Assembly (NCBI RefSeq): GCF_041346945.1
Contig: NZ_CP166850.1
Location: 434,001-498,000 of the forward strand
Length of the DNA stretch: 64,000 bases
From: Amycolatopsis sp. cg9
GTDB lineage: Bacteria > Actinomycetota > Actinomycetes > Mycobacteriales > Pseudonocardiaceae
Reading direction: 5' to 3'
The position numbers were made by a program, and so were the translations under genes. Shown here in pieces: positions 51,037-60,977 of the stretch (positions within the stretch are counted from its first letter, which is position 1; each line of letters begins with the position of its first letter). The notes under the pieces were generated by a model that was not told where the DNA came from, made no database searches, and saw only the letters and a list, made by a program, of their open reading frames with translations.

Positions 51037-52352
51037 CAGTGCCTCTCACGTTCGAAGCGGGCCAGCGCCCGGTCGGCCAGCGGGCCCGAGAGCCCCAGGT
51101 AGCCCGCCGGCTCCAGCAGGTCGGGGGGAACGTCCACGTCGAGCACGTCGACCAGGTCGGCGCCGGTCCGCTCGGCTTCGGCGGCCGCCGCGGCGAGCAG
51201 GCGCTTGGCCGCGCCCTTGCCGAGCACCGGCGCCAGCACGGCGTTGACGCGTTCGGAGACGATCGCGCCCCGGGTGAGCCGCAGGTTCGCCGCCATCGCC
51301 CCGGGTGAGACGCGCAGCGAGGCGGTCAAGCGGGCCGCGTTGGCGGCGGCGCCGGCCGCGGTCCGCAGGCACTCCCGCAGCGGCTGCCACTCGGCGTGCC
51401 AGCCGCCGGCGGACCGCTCGTCCTCGGCACTCATCGACTGGAACAGGACGACCGCGAGCGGCGGCAGCTGCCGGGCCGCCGTCGCCACCAGCGTCGCGAA
51501 CACCGGGTTGTGCTTCTGCGGCATGGCCGAGGACGCGCCCCGCCCCGGCGCCCGCTCCTCGGTGACCTCGCCGATTTCGGTGCGGGACAGCACGAGGACG
51601 TCGGCGGCGAGCTTGCCGAGGACGCCGGTGGTGACGAGCAGCGCCGAAGCGACGTCGGCGATCGGCGTGCGGATCCCGTGCCACGGTGCCACCTGCCGGG
51701 CGAGCCCGAGCTTGGCGGCCACCAGATCGGGCAGCTGCAGTGAGCCGGCGCCGTACTCCTCGTACGCCGCCAGGGTGCCGGCCGCGCCACCCAGCGAAAC
51801 CGGCAAGGCGGCCCGGACCCGGCGCACCCGCTCGACGGCGTCGAGCACGCCGTGCAGCCAGGTCGCCGCCTTGAGCCCGAAGGTGACCGGGACGGCGTGC
51901 TGGGTCAGCGTGCGCCCGGCCATCGGCGTGTCCCGGTGCGTCCGGACCAGCCCGGCCAGGCCTTCCGCCGTGGCCAGGAGGTCCGCTTCGACGCGGTCGA
52001 AGGTGGCCGCGCACAGCAGCACCAGCGCCGTGTCGAGGATGTCCTGGCTGGTACTGCCGCGGTGGACGTACTCGGCGGCGCTCTCGTCGACCGCCGCGGT
52101 GAGCGCGGCGACGAACGCCACCACGGGGTTCGCCGTCTCGCGCACGCCGGCGGCCACCACGGCCGGGTCGATGTGCTCCGGCACGGCCGCGGCCCGGATG
52201 GCCTTCGCGGCTTCCCCGGGGATCACCCCCAGCTCGGCCTGCGCCTCGGCGAGCGCGACCTCGGTGGCGAGCATGGCGGTCAGCAGCGCGTGGTCGTCGA
52301 CGAGCGCGCCGGCGCCCGTGCCCGCCCACGCGGCGGCGAGCAGTTCGCTCAC
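51036..52352 (-). CDS. Fumarase/adenylosuccinate lyase superfamily enzyme, candidate nitrosuccinate lyase
   Basis: 438 residues. The three conserved regions of the superfamily are present: [13 protein letters not shown] (97-109), [10 protein letters not shown] (150-159), and the signature [12 protein letters not shown] (272-283) on the mobile catalytic loop. The closest kinds are 3-carboxymuconate cycloisomerase-like and adenylosuccinate lyase-like proteins. Nitrosuccinate lyases such as CreD and FzmL belong to the same superfamily and release nitrous acid from nitrosuccinate, leaving fumarate. Its GTG start overlaps the stop of the flavoprotein gene by 4 bp. That is the arrangement expected of the two-enzyme aspartate-to-nitrite route. 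On sequence alone it could instead be another succinyl lyase; the partner gene drives this call. Confidence 0.78.
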   Translation of the reverse strand: MSELLAAAWAGTGAGALVDDHALLTAMLATEVALAEAQAELGVIPGEAAKAIRAAAVPEHIDPAVVAAGVRETANPVVAFVAALTAAVDESAAEYVHRGSTSQDILDTALVLLCAATFDRVEADLLATAEGLAGLVRTHRDTPMAGRTLTQHAVPVTFGLKAATWLHGVLDAVERVRRVRAALPVSLGGAAGTLAAYEEYGAGSLQLPDLVAAKLGLARQVAPWHGIRTPIADVASALLVTTGVLGKLAADVLVLSRTEIGEVTEERAPGRGASSAMPQKHNPVFATLVATAARQLPPLAVVLFQSMSAEDERSAGGWHAEWQPLRECLRTAAGAAANAARLTASLRVSPGAMAANLRLTRGAIVSERVNAVLAPVLGKGAAKRLLAAAAAEAERTGADLVDVLDVDVPPDLLEPAGYLGLSGPLADRALARFERERH

Positions 52353-54286
52353 GCGGTCCTCCCCAGGTCGTCCCGTTCCGCGGCGATCCGCAGGCACGAG
52401 CGCGCGATCGCGTCGGCGTCGCCGAGGATCACGGAGTTGACGCCGGGCCGGATGCCCGCGGCGGTCACCCAGTGCACGGCTTCGGTCGGTACGCCGAACG
52501 CGAACCGCCGCGGGTGCGGCCGGTCGGCGGCGTCGAGCAGGTGGTACGGCCGCCGTCCGACGGCCAGCCCGCCGGTTTCGTACTCGCCGATGCGGTACGG
52601 CCGGCACTCACCACGCTCGAGCAGCGCCCGCAGCAGCGGGTCCGTCGTGCGCCGCAGGTCGGTCTCCGGCAGGCGGGCCTCGATCAGCGTGCGCGCGCGG
52701 ACCGTGACGTCGGGGCAGGTGGCCGACCAGGCGGCGAACCGGCCGCCGTCGCCCTCGACCCGCAGGTCCGGGCCGAGCACTTCGAGGACGCCCGCGTCCA
52801 GCAGCGCCGCGAACTGCTCGACGCGCTCGGCGGGCGGCCCGATCGAGAGGTAGGCGTTGAGCGGCATGTACCAGCGCTGCAGGTCGTCGCGGTACGACGC
52901 GCCCGAGAGGCCGCGGTGGTCGACGACCATCCGGATCTCGTTGCGCAGGTCGCGCAGGACGTCCGTGGCCGCCTTGAGCGGCCCGGTCACGTTGCCGCGG
53001 TGCGCTTCGGCCAGCTCCTCGTCCACATAGGACCGGAGCCAGCCGCGGAACGCCTCCGTCGAAGCGAGCGCGGCGGCCGGGTACGGCGTGGCCACGCGGC
53101 GCCAGTCCCAGGTCCGCTCGACGCCGAACTTGGCGAGGACGATCCGCTGCGCTTCGGTTTCCCGGACCGCCAGCGGGTTCCCGGACAACGGCACGTCGGC
53201 GAACCCGGCGGCCGCGAACGTCTCGGTGAACTCCTCGACGTCGCAAGCGCAGCCCCGGTCGCGCACCTGGGCCGCGTAGAAGACCGTGCGGACCTCCTGG
53301 TCGATCAGCGGCCAGACGTCCCGGCGGAAGTCGGCGCCGCCGCGGGCGCGCAGCCGCCCGATCACGCCGGGGGTCAGGTACCGCGGCTCGTGCCGGCCGG
53401 ACGCGCCCTTTTCGTTGCGGGCGCGGGCCTGGTACGGCACCCCGCGCCGGGACCCGGCGATCAGCTTCGGCTCCCGGCCGGACGGCACGTAGGCGAGCGT
53501 GCCGTCCGGGTTCCGGGTGAACTCGCCACCGCGGCCGAGCGTGAGCAGGGCCAGGTGGTCGAAGAAGTTCAGGCCCATCCCGCGCAGCAGCACCGGTTCG
53601 CCGGCGGGCACGCCGGCCAGCGGCACGTCGGCCGGGTTGTCCGGCGCGAAGTAGCGCAGGCCGTGCCGCTCGGCGTACCGGCTCAGGTCCGCTTCGGCCG
53701 GGCCGGGCTCGTGCGGCAGGTGCCCCAGCGAAAGCACGACGGCGGCCAGCCCGCCGACGGTCGTCCCGTCGTCGAGCACGACCTCCTGCCGTCCCGCGCC
53801 GGTGTCGCGGACGTCGATCGCCCGCGCCTGGTGCGCCACGAACTCGAGCGACGGCGGCGCGAGCCGGGTGATCCGCCGCCGCGTCCAGCGCAGGTAGCTG
53901 CCGTAGAACGCCCGCGACGGGTAGTCGTCCGGGCCCAGCTCGGCGGCTTCGGCCCGGACGGCGTCCGGCACGTCCGGGCTGCCGAGCAGCGCGATCGACC
54001 GCGCCCATTCGTACAGGCTCGGGCCGCGCACGACCGGACCTTCGCAGTCGACGGTCTCGTCGACGAACATGGTCACCTGACCGGCGACCGTGTTCATCAG
54101 CAGCAGGCGGTCCTGCGTGCTCCGCCACACCTGGCCGCCGTCGGCCACCCGCGGGTCGACGAGGTGGACGACGAGCCGTCGTCCCGGCGGCACGAGCGCG
54201 CCGGCGTTGGCGCACAACCGCTCCGCCACCGACAGCCCGCGCGGGCCGAGCCCGACCACGGCGATCTCCGACGTCTCACCGAACAC
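52349..54286 (-). CDS. FAD/NAD(P)-binding protein, candidate aspartate N-monooxygenase (CreE-like)
   Basis: 645 residues. The N-terminal dinucleotide fold SEIAVVGLGPRGLSVAERL is followed by LLLMNTVAGQVTMFVDE, LSLGHLPHEPGP, LRGMGLNFFDHLALLT, and the C-terminal GVPTEAVHWVTAAGIRPGVNS. This is the large FAD/NAD(P)-binding family (NAD_binding_9 type) of about 640 residues. I place the flavin monooxygenases that oxidise aspartate to nitrosuccinate (CreE, FzmM) there. Start GTG at 54286, with GGGAG just upstream; longer in-frame reads would run into the DAHP synthase gene. A long inverted repeat separates it from the DAHP synthase gene. Its 4-bp overlap with the lyase gene supports a nitrite-producing pair. 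Other N-oxygenation roles are possible. Confidence 0.75.
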   Translation of the reverse strand: MFGETSEIAVVGLGPRGLSVAERLCANAGALVPPGRRLVVHLVDPRVADGGQVWRSTQDRLLLMNTVAGQVTMFVDETVDCEGPVVRGPSLYEWARSIALLGSPDVPDAVRAEAAELGPDDYPSRAFYGSYLRWTRRRITRLAPPSLEFVAHQARAIDVRDTGAGRQEVVLDDGTTVGGLAAVVLSLGHLPHEPGPAEADLSRYAERHGLRYFAPDNPADVPLAGVPAGEPVLLRGMGLNFFDHLALLTLGRGGEFTRNPDGTLAYVPSGREPKLIAGSRRGVPYQARARNEKGASGRHEPRYLTPGVIGRLRARGGADFRRDVWPLIDQEVRTVFYAAQVRDRGCACDVEEFTETFAAAGFADVPLSGNPLAVRETEAQRIVLAKFGVERTWDWRRVATPYPAAALASTEAFRGWLRSYVDEELAEAHRGNVTGPLKAATDVLRDLRNEIRMVVDHRGLSGASYRDDLQRWYMPLNAYLSIGPPAERVEQFAALLDAGVLEVLGPDLRVEGDGGRFAAWSATCPDVTVRARTLIEARLPETDLRRTTDPLLRALLERGECRPYRIGEYETGGLAVGRRPYHLLDAADRPHPRRFAFGVPTEAVHWVTAAGIRPGVNSVILGDADAIARSCLRIAAERDDLGRTA

Positions 54287-54311
54287 TTTCTCCCACTCCC
54301 GTACAGGTCGC

Positions 54312-54347
54312 GAGTGGGAAACCGGGTTCCAACCCTGTTTCCCGCTC
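54312..54347 (-). promoter_or_regulatory. Long inverted repeat between DAHP synthase and flavoprotein genes
   Basis: 36 bp that pair end to end (GAGTGGGAAAC ... GTTTCCCGCTC outside, GGGTT/AACCC inside). There is one mismatch and one G-T pair, and almost no loop. No T-run follows on the minus strand. It lies in the 74-bp gap that precedes the nitrite genes. It could be an operator, an RNA-processing site, or an internal control point setting the level of the downstream genes. Confidence 0.55.
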
Positions 54348-54360
54348 ACGACGGTCTTGG

Positions 54361-55421
<1,061 letters not shown>

Positions 55422-55425
<4 letters not shown>

Positions 55426-57086
55426 GCGAGCGCGTCGCTCGTCGCGAGGTTCTTGCCCCGGCGGTCACGGACGTAGACGGCGAGGTCCTTGTACTTGTCG
55501 CGCAGGAAGCGCTTCAGCGACTTGCCCGTCACGCCGAGCGGGAAGTCCCCGTCGGCGGTGGCCACCTCGACCACGGACAGTTCGGGCTTCCCGTGGGCGC
55601 GCAGGGTTTCGTTGGCGGCGAACAGCACCTTCTCCGGGTCGACGCCTTCCCCCGTCACCACGGCGACGGCGACCTTCTCGTCCCCGAAGCCGCCGGCCAC
55701 GACCGTGCAGTCGTCGACGCCGCCGACCTCGTTGAGGATGAGCTCCTCCATCTGCACGGAGTAGCCCGGCCCGCCGGCTGTGTGCACCACGTCGACGGCG
55801 CGGTCGACCTGGTAGAAGTTGCCGTCCTCGTCGCGGTAGGCGACGTCCCCGGTGAGCCAGTAGCCGGCGAGCTTGCTGCGGTAGTAGGTGTCCTGGTTGC
55901 CCCAGTAGCCCACGGTCATCGACGGCGGCTTCGCGCCGAGGTAGCCGATCTCGTGCGGCTCGGCCAGCGTGCCGTTTTCGCGCACGATCGCGACTTCGGC
56001 GTACCCGACGGACTTGCCGACGCAGCGGTCGTTGCGCTCGGTCGCGAGGGTGCGCGGCTGCATGAGCACGCCCCAGCCGAGTTCGGTGGTGCCGAGCCGG
56101 TCGAGGAACGCGGCCGGCGGCAGCCCCGGCGAGCGGCGGCCCAGGATGTCCTTGAGGTGCCGCTCGTGGATGGCGTCCGCCATGGACACCCAGATGTTCA
56201 CCGAGTCCAGCGCGCCCTTCGGCGTCTCGATGGCGGACAGTTCCGGGTAGGCGTGGCCGAAGGCCATCACCATCGTCGGCCGGTGCTCCTGGACGGCGTG
56301 CGCCAGTTCGGCGCCGGAGACGTCCCGCCAGACCACCATCGGCTGTCCGCCCAGCACGGCGTAGGCGTTGAACGAGACACAACCCTGGTGGGATTGGGGA
56401 AGCGCGTTCAGGATGACGGCGTCGGGTTCTTCCCGGTAGTTCACGGCCCGCCACTTCGGACCGTCCAAGAGGGTCTTGTGCGTGTGGATGACCGGCTTCG
56501 GCAGCCCGGTGGTGCCGGAGGAGTGCATCAGGCCGACGGGGTCGTCCGGGTGGTGCCGGAACCGGTTCGCGTCCGGCAGCACCGCCGACGGCGGGCCGGC
56601 CTGGTCGGTGTGGACCCACCGCAGGTTCAGCCGGTCGAGGTCCGGGGTGAGCCGGCCGAGCCGCGTCTCGTCGGTGTAGAGGCCGGTGGCGCCGCTGCGC
56701 TCGATCAGGGCGGCGGCGCTCTCCCGCGGCGCGTTGCTGTTGATCAGCATGGAGATCGCGCCGATCTGCGCCAGCGCCGAAAGGTGGATGAAGTACTGGA
56801 TGGAGTCGGGCGGGAAGACCGCGACCCGGTCGTGCGGCCGCACCCCGCGCTCCAGGTACCACACCGACCAGCTCTGCACGAGGTGGTCCAGGTCGCGCAG
56901 GCTGAACCAGTGCCGCGTTTCGCCGTCGGTGTACGGGATCGGCGTCAGCGAATGGATGAACGGCTCGTCCGGGTACGGGTTGAGGTCGAGCAGCGCGGGC
57001 AGCAGGTTCCCGCCCCCGATGGCCGGGTCGTCGAGAACCTGGGCCCGCAGCTGGGGACTCAGGACGGTCTGGTGCGTGAACTCCAT
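55422..57086 (-). CDS. Acyl-adenylate-forming ligase (ANL superfamily), candidate diazotase or aryl acid ligase
   Basis: 554 residues. The P-loop GLMHSSGTTGLPKPV (186-199) is followed by GTTELGWG (332-339), the TGD at 412-414 with YRDEDGNFYQVDR, and the catalytic Lys522 in GVTGKSLKR, so the enzyme looks active. It forms an acyl-AMP and then transfers the acyl group. Some members of this superfamily (CreM and relatives) instead activate nitrite and diazotise aryl amines. Given CreE/CreD-like genes downstream and anthranilate synthase in the operon, this is an attractive candidate. Because the PKS starts from a KSQ module, a role in loading a starter is unlikely. The ATG at 57086 is preferred over a longer frame that would run through the operator. 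It is the first gene of the operon. Confidence 0.85.
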
Positions 57087-57164
57087 GGCATCACTTTCCG
57101 GTGCAGGCCCACGGCGGCGACGGATCCGCGGTCCGGACCCGAAGACGAGCTTGCCGGACGGGAC

Positions 57165-57205
57165 CATCGGCCCGGCCTTTCCGGCGCATCGGCCGTGCAT
57201 CGGCC
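57165..57205 (-). promoter_or_regulatory. 11-bp phased direct repeats upstream of the 13-gene operon
   Basis: GGCCGATG (minus strand) occurs at 57205-57198, 57194-57187 and 57172-57165, spaced 11 and 22 bp. The missing phase at 57183-57176 carries a weak version. Such 11-bp phasing is the mark of SARP binding sites. The repeats lie about 80 bp before the ligase start and directly after the SARP gene terminator. A -10 is not clear; CAAGCT about 11 bases downstream is a weak possibility. The remainder of 57087-57225 shows nothing else. Confidence 0.55.
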
Positions 57206-57225
57206 CGGAAACCGTTGCCCGGGAA

Positions 57226-57259
57226 CGAAAAAACCGGCTTCCACCCCCGGAAGCCGGTT
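57226..57259 (-). terminator. Intrinsic terminator of the SARP gene
   Basis: A perfect 11-bp stem AACCGGCTTCC / GGAAGCCGGTT (57259-57249 with 57242-57232 on the minus strand) has a 6-base loop. A run of six T (57231-57226) follows. It lies 16 bp beyond the stop of the SARP gene. Confidence 0.9.
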
Positions 57260-57275
57260 CCCGTGCGAGTGCCGC

Positions 57276-59120
57276 TCAGCCGAAACTGCACTCCAGTTTG
57301 GTCACTTCGGGCAGCGTCGCCCGCCCGAACGTCTTCAGCAGCGCGTCTTCCAGGTCCGGCTCCTCCGCCTTCGCCCGCGCGTGCTCCTGGACCAGGTCGT
57401 GGAAGTGGTACTGCCCCGCGGTCCGCTGGCGGAGCAGGTGGGCGTCGAAGAGCTCTTCCAGCACCCGCTCCGCTTCCGGGGCCTGCTGGTTCACCAGCAA
57501 CGCCGCCGTGCCCGCGTCGAACTCCTCGCCCGGGTGCGCGGTCGCGCCGAGGATCCGGAACAGCCGGCGCTGCCCGGCCGTCAGCTTCCGGTACGACACT
57601 TCGAACTGCGATGCCACGCTGCGGTCGCCCAGCCGCAGCTCGGCCAGCCGCTTCGCCGGGTCGCGCAAGCGGAACACCAGGTCGTCGAGCGACCACGCCT
57701 GCCGGTTGTGGAAGCGCCACGCCGCGATCCCGACCGCCAGCGGCAGGTTCCCGCACCGGGCCACCACTTCGGCGACCGCGTCCGGCCGGTGCGCGGTGCG
57801 CTCCGGGCCCGCGATGCGCGTGAACAGCTCGGCCGCGTCGGCCGCCGGGAAGACGTCGAGCGAGCGGGACGTCACCCCGTCGAGGCCCGCGAGCCGGCGG
57901 CGGCTGGTGACGATCACCTGCGCCTTGCCCGTGCCCGGCAGCAGCGGGCGGACCTGCCGGGCGTCGAGCGCGTTGTCGAGCACCACGAGCACGCGCCGCT
58001 CGGCGACTTCGGCGCGCCAGCGCGCGGCCCGTTGCGTGGCGTCGCGGGGGATCTGGCCGGGTGTCAGGCCGAAGTCCAGCAGCAGCCGTTCCAGCGCCGC
58101 GGCCGGTTCGAGGGGTTCCTGGCCCGCGGTGTGCCCGTGCAGGTCGAGGAACAGGTGCCCCTCGGGGAACCCCTGCGCCAGCTGGTGGGCGAGCCGGACG
58201 GCCAGCGTCGTCTTGCCGACGCCCGCCATGCCGTCGATGGCCAGGATGCTCAGCGCGGTCCCGGCCGACCGGTTGCCGGCCAGGAACCGCAGCTCCGCCG
58301 CCCGGCCGGTGAAGTGCGCGGTGTCGTACGGCAGGAAGGACCGGTTCCCGGCGGTCGCGACCGTCGCCGGCTCGGCGGGCGGCTCCGGCAGGTCGTCCCG
58401 CAGGATCCGCTCGTACAGCTCGCGCAGGCTCGCCCCGGGGTCGACGCCGAGCTCGTCGCGCAGGAGCCGGCGGTACTGCTCGTACGCGTTGAGCGCGTCC
58501 GCCGTGCGGCCGCACCGGTGCAGCGCGAGCATCAGCAGCTTGCGGGTCTCCTCCCGCAGCGGGTGCCCCGAGACGAGCTCGCCCAGCTGCGGCACCACCG
58601 CCGCCGCTTCGCCGCCGTCCAGCCGCAGCCCGATGAGCCGTTCGGTCGCGGTCAACCGGTTCTCCTCGAACCGCGCGGCGACGATCTCGAAGACCGGGCT
58701 GTTCAGCCCGGAGAGCGCGGGCCCGTCCCACAGCGAGAGCGCCGCCTCCAGGTGTTCCGCGGCCGCCGCGGTGCGCCCGGCGGCGGCCGCCGCGGAAGCC
58801 GCGGCGACCATCCCGGTGAAGCGGTGGGCGTCGACGTCCTGGGCGTCCACGGTGACGCGGTAGCCGGGGCCGTCCTTGACGACGATGTGCTTGGCCGTCC
58901 CGAGGCTCCGCCTCAGCGCGGCGACGGCGTTGTGCAGCTGTCTTCGCGCGGTCACCGGCGGTTCGCCGTCCCACATCGCCTCGAGCAACCGGTCGGCGCC
59001 GACCACCTTGCCGGCGTTGAGCAGCAGCATCACCAGGAGCCGCTGCTGGCGCAGGCCGCCGAGGTCCACCCGCTCCCCGTCGCGCTGGACCCGCAAGGTG
59101 CCGAGCAACTTGAAGTACAC
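57276..59120 (-). CDS. SARP-family transcriptional activator with NB-ARC domain
   Basis: 614 residues. An OmpR-like winged helix (YFKLLGTLRVQRDGERVDLGG, about 1-95) is followed by a BTAD domain (about 100-245, ending YRRLLRDELGVDPG) and an NB-ARC ATPase (P-loop GMAGVGKTTL near 298, VLVVLDNALD, GNLPLAVGIAAWRF). It stops after the winged-helix part of that ATPase and lacks the TPR region of the larger regulator at 35379-38597. Start GTG at 59120 with GGGGGAGGATC upstream. The next gene downstream is the 13-gene operon, preceded by 11-bp phased repeats, so direct activation of that operon is likely though not shown. Confidence 0.93.
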   Translation of the reverse strand: MYFKLLGTLRVQRDGERVDLGGLRQQRLLVMLLLNAGKVVGADRLLEAMWDGEPPVTARRQLHNAVAALRRSLGTAKHIVVKDGPGYRVTVDAQDVDAHRFTGMVAAASAAAAAGRTAAAAEHLEAALSLWDGPALSGLNSPVFEIVAARFEENRLTATERLIGLRLDGGEAAAVVPQLGELVSGHPLREETRKLLMLALHRCGRTADALNAYEQYRRLLRDELGVDPGASLRELYERILRDDLPEPPAEPATVATAGNRSFLPYDTAHFTGRAAELRFLAGNRSAGTALSILAIDGMAGVGKTTLAVRLAHQLAQGFPEGHLFLDLHGHTAGQEPLEPAAALERLLLDFGLTPGQIPRDATQRAARWRAEVAERRVLVVLDNALDARQVRPLLPGTGKAQVIVTSRRRLAGLDGVTSRSLDVFPAADAAELFTRIAGPERTAHRPDAVAEVVARCGNLPLAVGIAAWRFHNRQAWSLDDLVFRLRDPAKRLAELRLGDRSVASQFEVSYRKLTAGQRRLFRILGATAHPGEEFDAGTAALLVNQQAPEAERVLEELFDAHLLRQRTAGQYHFHDLVQEHARAKAEEPDLEDALLKTFGRATLPEVTKLECSFG

Positions 59121-59148
59121 TTTCGATCCTCCCCCGCCGGTTCACCGG

Positions 59149-59199
59149 AACATAGCGGAAATACGCGCTCGGCAAAACGGAATAAACACCACGGTGTTT
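59149..59199 (-). promoter_or_regulatory. Promoter and palindromic operator candidate for the SARP gene
   Basis: TATGTT (59154-59149, minus strand) fits a -10 box, with TTGCCG about 15 bp upstream as a weak -35. Just before these is the palindrome AAACACC-AC-GGTGTTT (59184-59199), which could bind a dimeric repressor. CCGGTTCACCGG (59137-59148) lies between -10 and start. Confidence 0.45.
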
Positions 59200-59295
59200 T
59201 GATCGGCACCACGGCCGACGAATATGAATCACCTGTCGCCGTCGGGCGCGGTCGAGAATTTTTCCCGACCCGATCGGTGACGGTACAATTCACAA

Positions 59296-59317
59296 CGCGT
59301 TCTCCGAAAAGAACGCG
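59296..59317 (-). terminator. Hairpin after larE
   Basis: CGCGTTCT / AGAACGCG (8 bp perfect, 6-base loop) lies 3 bp past the larE stop. It is followed on the minus strand by TTGTGAATT, a weak T-rich tail. Probable terminator for the leftward larE transcript. The region 59200-59295 otherwise shows no features. Confidence 0.55.
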
Positions 59318-59320
59318 GTG

Positions 59321-60145
59321 CTAACCCGGCGGCGCGAGCGCGGGCGGGCGGTAGGCCGCCACCGCTCCCGGTCCGGCGAGCCCGATGCCCGCCAGCTCCG
59401 CGACCACGGCCGCGGCGAGCCCGGGCCGTGCTTCGACGGCCGCGCACGAAGGGGCATCCACCTCCACCCGGAATCCCCGGCCGAGCAGGCGGACGCGCAG
59501 GTCGCGTGGGCGGATCCCCGCCTCGGCCAGCCGCGCGCCCACCGCGATCTCGGCGCGTTCCACCAGTCCCAACCTCCGTAAAGAGACCGGCACGCCGACC
59601 TGGATACGTGACGCCAGGCACGGCGTCGACGGCTTGTCGGCCACGGGCAGTGACCAGGCGGCAGCGAGCGCCCGGACCTCACGTTTCCCCAGGCCGGCGT
59701 CGGCCAGGGGTTCGACGACGCGCAGCTCGCGCGCGGCCCGCAGCCCAGGGCGGTGCAACGCTCGGTGGTCGTCCGCGTGCGTCCCGGTGGCCACGTGCGC
59801 GAAGCCCCGCCGGAGCGCGAGCGCGCTGATCTCCCCCAGCACGGTCTGCTTGCAGAAGTAGCAGCGGTCGCCCGCGTTCGCCCGGTAGCCCGGCGACGCC
59901 AGCTCGGCGACCGGGACCTCGGCCAGCTCCGCGCCGACCCCCGCCGCGAACGCCCTGGCGGCCGCGAGTTCCGCCCGCGCCAGGCTCGGCGAGTCGGCGA
60001 TCGCCGCCAGCACGCGCTCCCCCGGCAGCGCCCGCACGGCCGCGGCCAGCACCAGCGCCGAGTCGACCCCGCCGGAAAAAGCCACCACCACACTCGCCAG
60101 CTCCCGCACCCCACGCAAAAGCCGATCTTCGATTCCGGCGGTCAT
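59321..60145 (-). CDS. larE: LarE, ATP-dependent sulfur transferase for the nickel-pincer cofactor
   Basis: 274 residues. The PP-loop FSGGVDSALVL near the N-terminus, RANAGDRCYFCK, the VATGTHADDH segment and the KPSTPCLASRI motif are all characteristic of LarE. LarE adenylates a carboxylate of pyridinium-3,5-biscarboxylic acid mononucleotide and turns it into a thiocarboxylate, in many species by giving up sulfur from a Cys. The Cys in CLASR is the obvious candidate here. The ATG at 60145 has AGGGGGAA seven bases upstream. It is divergent from larB and larC, which complete the pathway. No lactate racemase-type enzyme (LarA, DUF2088) is in the window, so the enzyme that uses the cofactor is not visible. 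Confidence 0.92.
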   Translation of the reverse strand: MTAGIEDRLLRGVRELASVVVAFSGGVDSALVLAAAVRALPGERVLAAIADSPSLARAELAAARAFAAGVGAELAEVPVAELASPGYRANAGDRCYFCKQTVLGEISALALRRGFAHVATGTHADDHRALHRPGLRAARELRVVEPLADAGLGKREVRALAAAWSLPVADKPSTPCLASRIQVGVPVSLRRLGLVERAEIAVGARLAEAGIRPRDLRVRLLGRGFRVEVDAPSCAAVEARPGLAAAVVAELAGIGLAGPGAVAAYRPPALAPPG

Positions 60146-60284
60146 CGCCGCATTCCCCCTGGTCGCGCCGACCCGGTGATCAATTGTCCAAAAGAAAGGC
60201 ACACCCGTTCCCCCGATCAAGGCATTGGTTCGTGCCGCGAACTCCCCTCGGCGCAGTTTACACGGGGAGCGGAAGAACACTAAC
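60146..60284. promoter_or_regulatory. Divergent larE/larB intergenic region
   Basis: 139 bp that must carry promoters for both directions. I see ribosome binding sites on each side (AGGGGGAA for larE, GGGGAGCGGAAG for larB) but no confident -35/-10 pair and no clear operator. Confidence 0.4.
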
Positions 60285-60977
60285 GTGTCGAACGTGGAAT
60301 CGACAGAGGCAATCGCGGATCTCGGCTTTGCCCGGCTGGACCTGGACCGGGCCGTCCGAACGGGGGATCCGGAAGTGGTGTTCGGCGCGGGCAAGACGCC
60401 CGAACAGATCAGCGCGGCGCTCGCACGGTTGTGTCAAGCCCATCCCACCCGTGCCGTTCTCGCCACGCGCGTCGGCGACGCGGCGCGGGCGCTGTGCCGG
60501 GAAACCCTGGTGGGCGCGGACATCGACGACGTGGGCCGCACGGTCACGCTCGGGCCGCTGCCCGCGCCGCGCGGCCGGGTCGCCGTCGTCTGCGCGGGCA
60601 CCTCGGACCTGCCGGTCGCGCGGGAATGCGCGACGACGGTGGCGGTCTTCGGCGCGGAGCCGGACCTCGTCGTCGACGTCGGGGTGGCCGGGCTGCACCG
60701 GCTGCTGGCCGAACGCGACCGGATCGCCGCCGCCGACGCGGTCATCGCGATCGCCGGGATGGAGGCCGCGCTGCCGACCGTCCTGGGTGGACTGTGCGGG
60801 GCGCCGTTGATCGCGCTGCCGACGAGCGTCGGCTACGGCTGGCACCTCGACGGGCTGACCGCGTTCCTCACCATGGTGAACAGCTGCGCGCCCGGCGTGG
60901 TGACGGTCAACATCGACAACGGCTTCGGCGCGGGCGTCGCCGCGGCGCGCGTGGCCCGGCAGTCGGTGCGGTCATGA
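60285..60977 (+). CDS. larB: LarB, pyridinium-3,5-biscarboxylic acid mononucleotide synthase
   Basis: 230 residues. LarB carboxylates and hydrolyses nicotinic acid adenine dinucleotide to give the first intermediate of the nickel-pincer nucleotide. The PurE-like C-terminal half is clear: VAVVCAGTSDLPVARECA, VDVGVAGLHRLL, AVIAIAGMEAALPTVLGGL, ALPTSVGYG and VVTVNIDNGFGAG. The N-terminal LDLDRAVRTGDPEVVFGAGKT is typical for the family (R..G..EVVFG.GKT). GTG at 60285 is chosen because the preceding in-frame stretch lacks family residues. Its stop overlaps the larC start (ATGA), so the two are coupled. Confidence 0.93.
   Translation: MSNVESTEAIADLGFARLDLDRAVRTGDPEVVFGAGKTPEQISAALARLCQAHPTRAVLATRVGDAARALCRETLVGADIDDVGRTVTLGPLPAPRGRVAVVCAGTSDLPVARECATTVAVFGAEPDLVVDVGVAGLHRLLAERDRIAAADAVIAIAGMEAALPTVLGGLCGAPLIALPTSVGYGWHLDGLTAFLTMVNSCAPGVVTVNIDNGFGAGVAAARVARQSVRS

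Noticed and set aside
55593..59324. 1243-codon plus-strand open frame across the ligase and SARP genes
   Set aside because: It is antisense to two motif-complete genes and passes through an intrinsic terminator.
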